A stretch of 64,000 bases of DNA from Streptomyces misionensis (GTDB lineage: Bacteria > Actinomycetota > Actinomycetes > Streptomycetales > Streptomycetaceae): assembly GCF_900104815.1 (NCBI RefSeq), contig NZ_FNTD01000004.1:6075001-6139000 (forward strand). Direction: 5' to 3'. The position numbers and the translations under genes were made by a program. Below the pieces are notes generated by a model. The model was not told where the DNA came from and did no database searches. It saw only the letters and a list, made by a program, of their open reading frames with translations. How positions within the stretch are numbered: the stretch's first letter is position 1; each line of letters begins with the position of its first letter. This document shows, piece by piece, positions 8,509-16,500 of the stretch.

Positions 8509-8991
8509 TTACGCGCCGACCGTGGCCGGCGTGTTCAGTTCGATGCCGCCCTGGACGCGCACCGACGGGTACAGGCCGGTCAGCGCCCAGGCGACCGTCT
8601 CCTTGATGACCCGCTCGGCGATCGGGTCGAGGATGCCCTCCAGGCTCGGGATGCCGAAGTCGAAGTCGGCGTCGAAGCGGACGGTGACGTCCGCGCCGTC
8701 CTGCCGGACCGACCAGACACCGGTGAAGGAGTCGAAGTCGCCGTCGGACTGCTCGAAGCGGATCTCGCCCGCCTCGGGCAGCACGGTGTCGTCCTCGGTC
8801 CAGCGCAGCAGTCCGCTGCGGAAGTGCAGCTCCCAGCTGGAGGAGGCCTTGGGGTCGGGGTAGGAGGCGTGCACGGTGGTGGCGTTCACGTGCGGCGCCA
8901 GGTCCGGGTACTTCTCCCAGCGCCGTACGGCGTGCAGGACCTCCTCGGCCTGCTCCGCGGGTATGTGGGCTTCGAGTTCGACGTGCCGCAC
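8509..8991 (-). CDS. SRPBCC/polyketide-cyclase-like protein
   Basis: 160 residues with the START/COQ10-type pattern: opening strand HVELEAHIPAEQAEEVLHAV, then WEKYPDLAPHV and a long C-terminal helix after DFDFGIPSLEGILDPIAERVIKE. Such helix-grip proteins bind hydrophobic ligands and some cyclise or dehydrate polyketides. The start is GTG 8991, two bases after the aminotransferase stop. Between the aminotransferase and the VlmO-like gene it might bind or chaperone a lipophilic N-containing intermediate. Catalysis cannot be judged from sequence. Confidence 0.75.
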   Translation of the reverse strand: MRHVELEAHIPAEQAEEVLHAVRRWEKYPDLAPHVNATTVHASYPDPKASSSWELHFRSGLLRWTEDDTVLPEAGEIRFEQSDGDFDSFTGVWSVRQDGADVTVRFDADFDFGIPSLEGILDPIAERVIKETVAWALTGLYPSVRVQGGIELNTPATVGA

Positions 8992-8993
8992 GA

Positions 8994-10289
8994 TCAGTTA
9001 CCGCCTTCCGGCATTGTGGCCGCGCCCTTGATCAGGTCACGGGTGGCCAGGTCGAAGGAGTTGACGAGGAAGTCGACGTCGGTGTCGCTCAGCACGGCGG
9101 GCGGGGTGAACCGCACCACCGAGCTGCCGTTCATGGAGTGGTTGGCGACCACGCCGTGGTTGAACAGCTCGATCAGCAGCTCGCCGGCGAGGCCCGCCTC
9201 GACCAGCTCCACGCCGATGAGCAGCCCCTGCCCGCGGACGTCCACCACCAGCTCGGGGATGTTGCGGTGGGCCACCTCGGCGATCCGCGGCAGCAGCCGG
9301 GCGCCGAGGTCCATGGCCCGGGTGACCAGGCGCTCCTCCTTGACGGCCCGCACCGCGCCCTGCACCGCGGCCATCAGCACCGGCTGCCCGGAGAAGGTGG
9401 CGGTGTGGACGTAGGGGTCCTTGTCGAAGGGGCGGAACGCCTTGCGGGTGGCGACGGCCGCGGACACCGGCATCACACCGCCGCCGAGCGCCTTGCCGGC
9501 CAGCAGCACGTCCGGCACGACGCCCTCGACGTCGGCGCCCCACCACTCGCCGAGCCGCCCGAACCCGGACTGCACCTCGTCCAGGATGAGGAAGCCCTCG
9601 TACTCGCGGACCAGTTCCTCGACCCGCTTGAGGTAGCCCTTGGGCGGAATGATGACCCCGCCCTCGCCCTGGACCGGCTCCAGGATCACGCAGACCTCGC
9701 CGGGGTGGGCCTTCAGCTCGGCCTCCAGCGCGTCGGCGTCGCCGAACGGCAGGTGCTGGAAGTCGGGCACGAGCGGGCGGAACGGCGCCTGGTAGACGTC
9801 CTTGGCGGTGGCCGACAGGGCGCCCAGCGTCTTGCCGTGGTAGCCGCCGCGCATCGAGATGGTGCGCTTGAAGCCGCCCGCGCGGGCCAGCTTCAGGCCG
9901 GTCTCCACCGCCTCGGCGCCGGACAGTGCGAAGTGCACCCGGTCGAGACCGGCCGGCAGCACGGAGACCAGCGCCTCGGCGGCGCGGGCCACGGTCGGCT
10001 CCAGCAGGATGCGGGTCGCGGTGGGGTGGGTGCGCAGCTGGCGCTCCACCTCCTCCATGACGATCGGGTGGCGCGCGCCCATGATGAACACGCCGTAGCC
10101 GCCCGCGTTCAGGAACCGCTCGCCGTCACTGGTGGTGAGCCAGGCGCCCTCGGACGCCACCTCCATGTGACTGCCGAACAGCTCGGCGAGGGTGGCCCGC
10201 CCCTTGCTGAGGTGGGCCCGGTACAGGTTGAGGATCTCCGCCTCGTCGTCGACGGCGTTCGCCGCCGGGGAGTCCTGGATGACGGTCAC
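8994..10289 (-). CDS. Class III PLP aminotransferase
   Basis: 431 residues of the acetylornithine/GABA aminotransferase class. Key parts are FALSGAEAVETGLKLAR, RGGYHGKTLGALS, the PLP-ring aspartate in FLILDEVQSGFGR (Asp237) and the Schiff-base lysine in LLAGKALGGG (Lys266). GTG 10289 was chosen because GGAGAG lies six bases upstream, where a TTG four codons earlier would sit on top of it. Inferred role: transamination of a chain aldehyde made by the neighbouring dehydrogenase to give the primary amine needed for N-hydroxylation. In valanimycin that amine comes from valine decarboxylation instead. Confidence 0.88.
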   Translation of the reverse strand: MTVIQDSPAANAVDDEAEILNLYRAHLSKGRATLAELFGSHMEVASEGAWLTTSDGERFLNAGGYGVFIMGARHPIVMEEVERQLRTHPTATRILLEPTVARAAEALVSVLPAGLDRVHFALSGAEAVETGLKLARAGGFKRTISMRGGYHGKTLGALSATAKDVYQAPFRPLVPDFQHLPFGDADALEAELKAHPGEVCVILEPVQGEGGVIIPPKGYLKRVEELVREYEGFLILDEVQSGFGRLGEWWGADVEGVVPDVLLAGKALGGGVMPVSAAVATRKAFRPFDKDPYVHTATFSGQPVLMAAVQGAVRAVKEERLVTRAMDLGARLLPRIAEVAHRNIPELVVDVRGQGLLIGVELVEAGLAGELLIELFNHGVVANHSMNGSSVVRFTPPAVLSDTDVDFLVNSFDLATRDLIKGAATMPEGGN

Positions 10290-10334
10290 GTGTCTCTCCA
10301 AAGATCGGTGTTCAAGGCCGGGACCGGACGCTGC

Positions 10335-11477
10335 TCAGGCGAGGACCAGCGGACCCCCGTCGAAGTACGTCAGCAGCGGCTCGGACGCGGCGATCCGGGA
10401 CGGCGGGTGGAAGGCCAGCGCACGCGTCGCCGCGGCGGCCTGCGCGGGTGCGGAGTTCGTGATGAACTCCAGCCCGCCCAGCAGCTCCAGCGCCCGGCCC
10501 ACGATGTCCGGCAGCGCGTTCTGCACGGCGTACCGGGCGACCAGCACCCGCGCCACCGACTCCTCGTCGCCCGGCTCGGGACCGGTGCCGCGGGCCACGC
10601 CCTCCAGGAGGGCGAGGGCCGCCTCCATGTCCACGGCGAGCGCGGCCCGCTCCGCCGCCCCGCCGCGCTTGCGCTCCAGCACCTGCTCCACCAGCGCGGC
10701 CGCGGCGCCCGCGTACCCGGCGGAGATCAGCATCTCGAACCAGACGAACCCGGCGGACTGGAGGTCGTCCAGGCGGGTGGGGTCGTCCGCGCCGGCCCGC
10801 ACCACCATCTCGGAGGGCACGAACACGTCCTCCAGGCGGACCTCCTCGCTCTCGGCGCCGGCCAGCAGGTCGTTGCCCCAGAACTCGTGCACGCTCAGGC
10901 CCGGCGCGTTCGCCGGGACCAGCGCCAGCGCCAGCTCGGGCTCGCCGCCGTCCTCGCCGTGGATCGCGGTGGACGCGGTCAGCAGGCTCATCGAGCGGGA
11001 CAGGCTGCACGGCTTCTTGGAACCGGACAGCAGGAACCCGCCCTCGACCGGGCGCGCGGTGACGGCCGGCTTGAGGATGTTCTGCGCGGTACGGCCCTCG
11101 GACCAGCCGGAGGCCAGCACCTGCTGGTCGGGCACGATCTGGTGCAGCAGCTTGGTCTGCGCGGGCGTGAGCCGGCCCGACTTGACCGCGAGCGAGTACA
11201 GCATGGCGGCGGTGAAGTGGTGCATGGAGACGGCCGCGACCAGCGAGGGCGACAGGGCGCCGAGGGCCAGCTGCACGCGCAGCGCCTCCAGCGGGGCCGC
11301 GCCGTGGCCGCCGTAGGCCTCGGGTATCAGCAGACCCACCCCGCCGTGGATGCGGAACAGGTCGATCACCGGACTGCCGGCCTTCTCGCGCTCGTCGTAG
11401 GGGATTTGCTCCAGTTCCTTGAGCAGTCCGGGGTGGAACCGCTCGCACACGGTCCGGGCGACATCGAGGGAACGCAC
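10335..11477 (-). CDS. Acyl-CoA dehydrogenase-fold flavoprotein, candidate amine N-hydroxylase (VlmH-like)
   Basis: 380 residues. The N-terminal helical domain has GGVGLLIPEAYGGHGAAPLEA, the mid-domain strand segment has FLLSGSKKPCSLSRSMSLL and a C-terminal helical bundle follows. GTG 11477 has GGAGG nine bases upstream. The catalytic-base region of true acyl-CoA dehydrogenases is not obvious. Two-component flavin monooxygenases such as isobutylamine N-hydroxylase VlmH share this fold and use a separate flavin reductase, present at 7409. With an aminotransferase next door, N-hydroxylation of an alkyl amine is the favoured inference. Desaturation of an acyl thioester remains possible. Confidence 0.65.
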   Translation of the reverse strand: MRSLDVARTVCERFHPGLLKELEQIPYDEREKAGSPVIDLFRIHGGVGLLIPEAYGGHGAAPLEALRVQLALGALSPSLVAAVSMHHFTAAMLYSLAVKSGRLTPAQTKLLHQIVPDQQVLASGWSEGRTAQNILKPAVTARPVEGGFLLSGSKKPCSLSRSMSLLTASTAIHGEDGGEPELALALVPANAPGLSVHEFWGNDLLAGAESEEVRLEDVFVPSEMVVRAGADDPTRLDDLQSAGFVWFEMLISAGYAGAAAALVEQVLERKRGGAAERAALAVDMEAALALLEGVARGTGPEPGDEESVARVLVARYAVQNALPDIVGRALELLGGLEFITNSAPAQAAAATRALAFHPPSRIAASEPLLTYFDGGPLVLA

Positions 11478-11503
11478 GGGGAAACCTCCGAGGCTGGGTG
11501 GGA

Positions 11504-13135
11504 TCAGGCGCCGAAGACCGCGTCGTACGGGCTCACGTCGCGGGCGATGCTCACGCCCTGGACGTGGGAGGTCTTGAGCATCGGGTAGTTGGCCTCGCCG
11601 AACGCGCCGCCGGTGCGGCCGGTGCCGCCGTGGCTCGGCAGGTAGGGCAGGAAACCGATGTGCGAGTCGTTGACCTTCAGCAGACCGCCGTTGACCGTGC
11701 GGCGCACGAAGGTCTCGACCACGTGGTCGGAGCGCGACCACAGGGAGTTGCGCAGCCCGTAGTCGTTGCTGTTGACGAACTGGAGGAACGATTCGAGCAG
11801 GGCGTCGTCGTTGTCCCGTTCGGCGACCACGATCGGGATCAGCGGGAAGAAGGTCTCCTCGCGGACCACGTCGTACGTCCGCGCCCGGTCCAGGCCGTCC
11901 ACCCGCACCACCGTCGGCTGGAGGAACACCCCGGTCTCCGAGACCGTGCCGTCCACCTCCGTGCGGTTGCCGCCGGTGACCAGCTCGGCACCGTTGTCCA
12001 GCGCCTGGCGCAGCAGCCGGAAGAAGCGCTCGCTGCGCCGCACCGGCGACAGCAGCACGTCCTCCTCCTCGGGCAGGCCCGGCTTGATGCCCTTGACCTG
12101 CTCCTTCACCTCGGCGATCAGCCGCTCGGCGACATCGGGGTGCACCAGCACGTAGTTGGGCACCATGCAGATCTGCCCGGAGCCGTAGAACGCCTCCGTG
12201 ATGGCCTCGGCCGCCCACTTCACGTCGGCGTCCTTCCAGACAACGATGCCGTCGTTGCCGGCCAGTTCGAGGATCGGCTTCTTGCCGTGGGCCACGCAGC
12301 TCTGCTCGAAGCGCAGGCCCTCCTGGCTGCCGCCGATGTAGAAGATGTCGTTGATCAGCGGGTCCGCGATCCAGCGGTCCATGGTCTGCTTCGGGTTGGA
12401 GCAGACCGCGTTGAGGACGCCCGCCGGGGCGTCGATCTCCTCCAGCAGCGGGGCGACGATGTCCCGCAGCAGCCACATGGTGGACAGCGCGATGCTGCGC
12501 GGGGCGCGCACGACCACCGAGTTGCCGGCCATCAGCGCCAGCACGCACAGCGCGGCGCTCGGCAGCGGGGCGTTCTGCGGCGGGTTGAAGGCGACCACAC
12601 CGTCCGGCTGGCGGTGCAGGATCAGCCGGCGGCCGTTGTACTCCTTCTCCACCCGCATCTGCTTGGCGTACCAGCGCAGGGAGCCCGGCGCGTAGATCTG
12701 GAGCAGGCAGCTCAGCTCCCAGCGGGCGAGCTTGACCGGGTGGGACTCGGCGACGAGCATCCGCAGGAACTCGTCCTCGTGCTTGATCAGTTCCTCGCGG
12801 AACCGGGTGCCGAGCCGCATCCGCCGCTCCATCGGCACCGCCGCCCAGTCGGGGGCGGCCGCGGCGGCGGCCTGGGTGGCCAGGTCGATGGCGGCGTCGT
12901 CCGCGATCGCACAACGTCCGACGACGTAGGGGTGCTGGGCCGCCTCGGACTCCGGGTCCTGTTCGAGGGAGCGCTTCAGGCTCACGCTGGTGAACACGTC
13001 TTCCAGCAGCGAACGCCCGCTGACGGTGTACACCCAGCCGTCCCCGGCGACGTCCTTGCCCGCGATGTAGAGGTCGTAACTCTTCAATCCGGAAGGTGCC
13101 TCAGCACTCTCCTCCTGCGCGGCTTCGCGAAGCAT
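11504..13135 (-). CDS. Aldehyde dehydrogenase superfamily, probable acyl-thioester reductase
   Basis: 543 residues of ALDH fold. The cofactor region VVAFNPPQNAPLPSAA, the general-base region PILELAGNDGIVVW and the nucleophile in YGSGQICMVPNYVLV are visible, with a C-terminal loop FLPYLPSHGGTGRTGGAFGE. ATG 13135 follows GAAAGG and lies about 39 bases from the predicted transcription start. It is the first gene of the leftward operon. Because the PKS has no release domain and an aminotransferase follows, reductive release of the acyl chain to an aldehyde is inferred. Ordinary aldehyde oxidation is the alternative. Confidence 0.8.
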   Translation of the reverse strand: MLREAAQEESAEAPSGLKSYDLYIAGKDVAGDGWVYTVSGRSLLEDVFTSVSLKRSLEQDPESEAAQHPYVVGRCAIADDAAIDLATQAAAAAAPDWAAVPMERRMRLGTRFREELIKHEDEFLRMLVAESHPVKLARWELSCLLQIYAPGSLRWYAKQMRVEKEYNGRRLILHRQPDGVVAFNPPQNAPLPSAALCVLALMAGNSVVVRAPRSIALSTMWLLRDIVAPLLEEIDAPAGVLNAVCSNPKQTMDRWIADPLINDIFYIGGSQEGLRFEQSCVAHGKKPILELAGNDGIVVWKDADVKWAAEAITEAFYGSGQICMVPNYVLVHPDVAERLIAEVKEQVKGIKPGLPEEEDVLLSPVRRSERFFRLLRQALDNGAELVTGGNRTEVDGTVSETGVFLQPTVVRVDGLDRARTYDVVREETFFPLIPIVVAERDNDDALLESFLQFVNSNDYGLRNSLWSRSDHVVETFVRRTVNGGLLKVNDSHIGFLPYLPSHGGTGRTGGAFGEANYPMLKTSHVQGVSIARDVSPYDAVFGA

Positions 13136-13180
13136 CTTCAGCCTTTCGGATATGGCGTGTGGATTTCTTGAAGCAATGCG

Positions 13181-13223
13181 AGCGTGACAGCGGAATCTGA
13201 CCCGGCGCTGACACCCGACTGAT
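13181..13223 (-). promoter_or_regulatory. SARP-type operator and promoter of the leftward operon
   Basis: Read on the minus strand, three heptamers are spaced every 11 bp: ATCAGTC (13223-13217), GTCAGCG (13212-13206) and GTCAGAT (13201-13195). Eight bases after the last is CACGCT (13186-13181), a plausible -10 (A at 2, T at 6). Direct repeats with an 11-bp period placed 8 bp before the -10 are the known architecture of SARP-activated promoters, which lack a good -35. Confidence 0.75.
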
Positions 13224-13248
13224 CCAGCCAACCGGCCCCGCGGGCGCT

Positions 13249-13280
13249 GTCAGTGGGGCGTCAGCTGGCGCTGATTGCAT
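13249..13280 (+). promoter_or_regulatory. SARP-type operator and promoter of the ACP-PKS operon
   Basis: GTCAGTG (13249-13255) and GTCAGCT (13260-13266) are 11 bp apart, then 8 bases, then TTGCAT (13275-13280) as the presumed -10. The predicted transcription start (about 13287) falls at the ATG of the ACP gene, so the message would have almost no leader. The -10 is weaker than in the other five sites because position 2 is T. Confidence 0.65.
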
Positions 13281-13287
13281 GAGGCGC

Positions 13288-13587
13288 ATGTCACCCGTCG
13301 ACAGCATCAACCAGCGGTTGCGCGAGCTGCCGCGCAGTGAACTGAGCGAGGAAATCGAGACAATCGTCCTGGAGAAATTCAGGGTCGTTCTCCTCATGGA
13401 CGAGTCCGAGGACCTCCCCCTCGACGTCAGCTACTTCGATCTCGGGCTCACCTCGCTGCGCCTGACCGAGATCCGCCAGAGCCTGGAACAGCTCCTGGAT
13501 CTGTCGATCAACGTCAGCGTGCTCTTCAACGAGCCGACCATCGCCCATCTCGTGGACCACCTGACCCAGGCCATCCAGGAAGCTTGA
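13288..13587 (+). CDS. Stand-alone acyl carrier protein
   Basis: 99 residues with a phosphopantetheine site in YFDLGLTSLRLTEIR (serine in GLTSL) and a helical pattern ending NEPTIAHLVDHL, typical of PKS/NRPS carrier domains. ATG 13288 is preferred over 13279 because the latter lies inside the predicted -10 hexamer and GAGG precedes 13288. It is coupled to the PKS (start 11 bases after the stop) and probably accepts the acyl group activated by the AMP-ligase at 19310, acting as a loading carrier. Confidence 0.88.
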   Translation: MSPVDSINQRLRELPRSELSEEIETIVLEKFRVVLLMDESEDLPLDVSYFDLGLTSLRLTEIRQSLEQLLDLSINVSVLFNEPTIAHLVDHLTQAIQEA

Positions 13588-13598
13588 GGAGTCGCTCC

Positions 13599-16500
13599 AT
13601 GCCGCGTACGGAATCAGAGCAGGCGCCCGAGCCGGTCGCGATCGTCGGAATCGGTCTGCGGTTCCCCGGCGGCAGCGGCTCGCCCGACGAGTTCGACGCG
13701 TTCTTGCGCGAGGGCCGCAGCGGGATCGGACCGATCCCGACCGACCGCTGGGACGTCGAGGCCTTCACCCCCGAGGGACCCGACGACAAGGGCAAGATCC
13801 GCGCCTCGGCCGGCGGATTCCTCGACCGCATCGACCTGTTCGACGCGGGCTTCTTCAACATCTCGCCCAAGGAAGCCCGTTACATGGACCCGCAGCAGCG
13901 GCTCCTCCTGGAGACCGCCTGGCAGGCCCTGGAGCACGCGGGCATCGACCCCGCGCCGCTGCGCCGCGGCAACGGCGGGGTGTACATCGGCGCCAGCTCC
14001 ATCGACTACGCGCTGGAGCTGGACTCGCTGCCCTACGAGGAGCTGGACGGCCACCTGGCCTCCGGCATCACCATGTTCCCGCTGTCCGGCCGGCTCTCCT
14101 ACTTCCTGGGCTGGCGCGGCCCGAGCATGAGCGTCGACACCGCCTGCTCCTCCTCGCTGGTCGCCCTGCACCTGGCCGTGCAGGCGCTGCGCGGCGGCGA
14201 GACCGACATCGCGCTGTGCGGCGGCGTCAACGCGCTGCACCACCCGCGCATCCCGGTGATGTTCTCCAACGCCCAGATGCTGTCCCCGGACGGCCAGTGC
14301 AAGACCTTCGACGAGGCCGCCGACGGGTACGCCCGCGCCGAGGGCTGCGGCATCGTCGTCCTCAAGCGGCTCTCCGACGCCGAGCGCGACGGCGACCGCG
14401 TCCTCGCCCTGGTGCGCGGCACCGCCGTCGGCCAGGACGGCGACAGCGCCGGCCTCACCGTGCCCAACGGGCCCGCCCAGGAGAAGGTCATCCGCAGCGC
14501 GCTGGCCGCCGCCCACCTCGCGCCCGAGGACATCCAGTACGTCGAGGCGCACGGCACCGGCACCCCGCTCGGCGACCCCATCGAGTTCGGCGCCATCGGC
14601 GACGTCTTCGTGGACTCGCACACCAAGGACCGCCCGGTGGTGGTCGGTTCGGTGAAGACCAACCTCGGCCACATGGAGCCCGCCTCCGGCATCGTCGGCG
14701 TCATCAAGACGGTGCTCCAGCTGCGTTCGGGCACCATCTACCCGCACATCAACCTCAACACCCCCTCCGGGCGCATCCCCTGGGACCTGTACCCGCTGCG
14801 GGTGCCCACCGAGTGCGAGCCCTGGGAGGCCGAGGTCCGGCGCGGCGTCGTCAACAGCTTCGGGTTCGCCGGGACCATCGGCGCGGTGGTGCTGGAGCAG
14901 GCCCCCGAGCGCGCGCCGCGGGACACCCCCGAAGAGGGCGCCGCACCGGTGTTCACCCTCTCCGCGAAGAACGCCGGCGCGCTGCGCGAACTCGCGGCGC
15001 AGTACCGCGCGTTGCTGGACGAGCGGCCCGAGGTGCCGGTCGCCGCGCTCTGCCACAGCGCCAACACCACCCGCGCCCACCACCCCTACCGGATCGCCGC
15101 CCCCGTCGCCGACCGCGCCGCGCTCGCCAAACTGCTCGACAAGGCCGCCGAGCAGGAGCACGAGGGCCCGACCGGCATCCGCAAGACCGCCTTCATGTTC
15201 ACCGGCCAGGGCTCCCAGTACGCCGGCATGGGCGCCGCCCTCTACGCGGCCTTCCCCGTCTTCCGCGCCCAGGTCGACGCCTGCGACGAGCTGTTCGCCG
15301 AGCACCTCGGCCGCTCCGTGCGCGAGCTGCTGCTCGGCACCGCCGCCGACCCCGAGGCCATCGACCGCACCGAGTACACCCAGCCCGCCCTGTTCACCCT
15401 GGAGTACGCCCTCGCCCAGCAGTGGATGGCGTGGGGCGCCCGGCCCAACGTGCTCATCGGGCACAGCATCGGCGAGGTGGCCGCCGCCGCGGTGGCCGGG
15501 CTGTTCAGCCTCCCCGACGCGGTCCGGCTGGTCGCCGCCCGCGCCCGGCTGATGCAGGCCGTCACCGCCGAGGGCGGCATGGCCGCCGTCAGCGCGCCGC
15601 TGGAGGACGTCGCCCCGCTCCTGGAGGGCCACGACGACCTGGCCGTGGCCGGCGTCAACGCCCCCGACCAGACGGTCGTCTCCGGCGCCGGCGCGGCCCT
15701 GGACGAGGTCACCGCCGTCCTCGCCGAGCGGGGCGTGCGCGTCGAACGCCTCAAGGTCTCCCACGCCTTCCACTCCCCGCTGATGGCCGAGGTCTACGAC
15801 GACTTCCGCGCCGCCCTCGACGGCATCACCTTCCACGAACCCAAGATCAGCCTGATCTCCAACGTCACCGGGCGGCTGGCCCGCTTCCGCGAGATCGGCA
15901 ACGCCGACTACTGGGTGCGGCACATCGGCGAGCCCGTGCGCTTCCTCGACGGCATCCGGGCCGTCGCCAAGCGCGGCCGGCACGCCCTGATCGAGGTCGG
16001 CCCGCAGGCCGGGCTCACCGCGCTCGCCCGCCGCTCGGTCACCGTCGAGGACCACCTGTGGCTGGCCAGCCTGCGCCGCCGCGACACCACCACCGGCACC
16101 ACCCTGACCGCCCTCGCCGAGTACTACGCGGCCGGGCTCACCGTCGCCTGGGACGGCTACCACGCCGGGCACCCGGCGCCCGCCCGCGTGGACCTGCCCA
16201 CCTACGCCTTCCAGCGCAAGCGCTACTGGCTGCCCTCCGTCACCCCGCGCCGCACCGCCGCGGGCGGCACCGCCCGCCACCCGCTGCTCGGCACCGAGGA
16301 GCGGTTCGCCAGCGGGGTGCGGGAGTTCACCGCCGAGTTCACCGCCGAGGAGCTGGGCGCGCTCGCCGACCTCGCCGCCGACGACCGCACCGTGCTGCCC
16401 GCCGGCGCCTACGTCGACCTGCTGCTCGCCGTGCAGGACGCGGTGCAGGGCCACGCCCGCAACGCGGTGCGCGACCTGCGGCTGCTGGCCCCGCTGGAGC

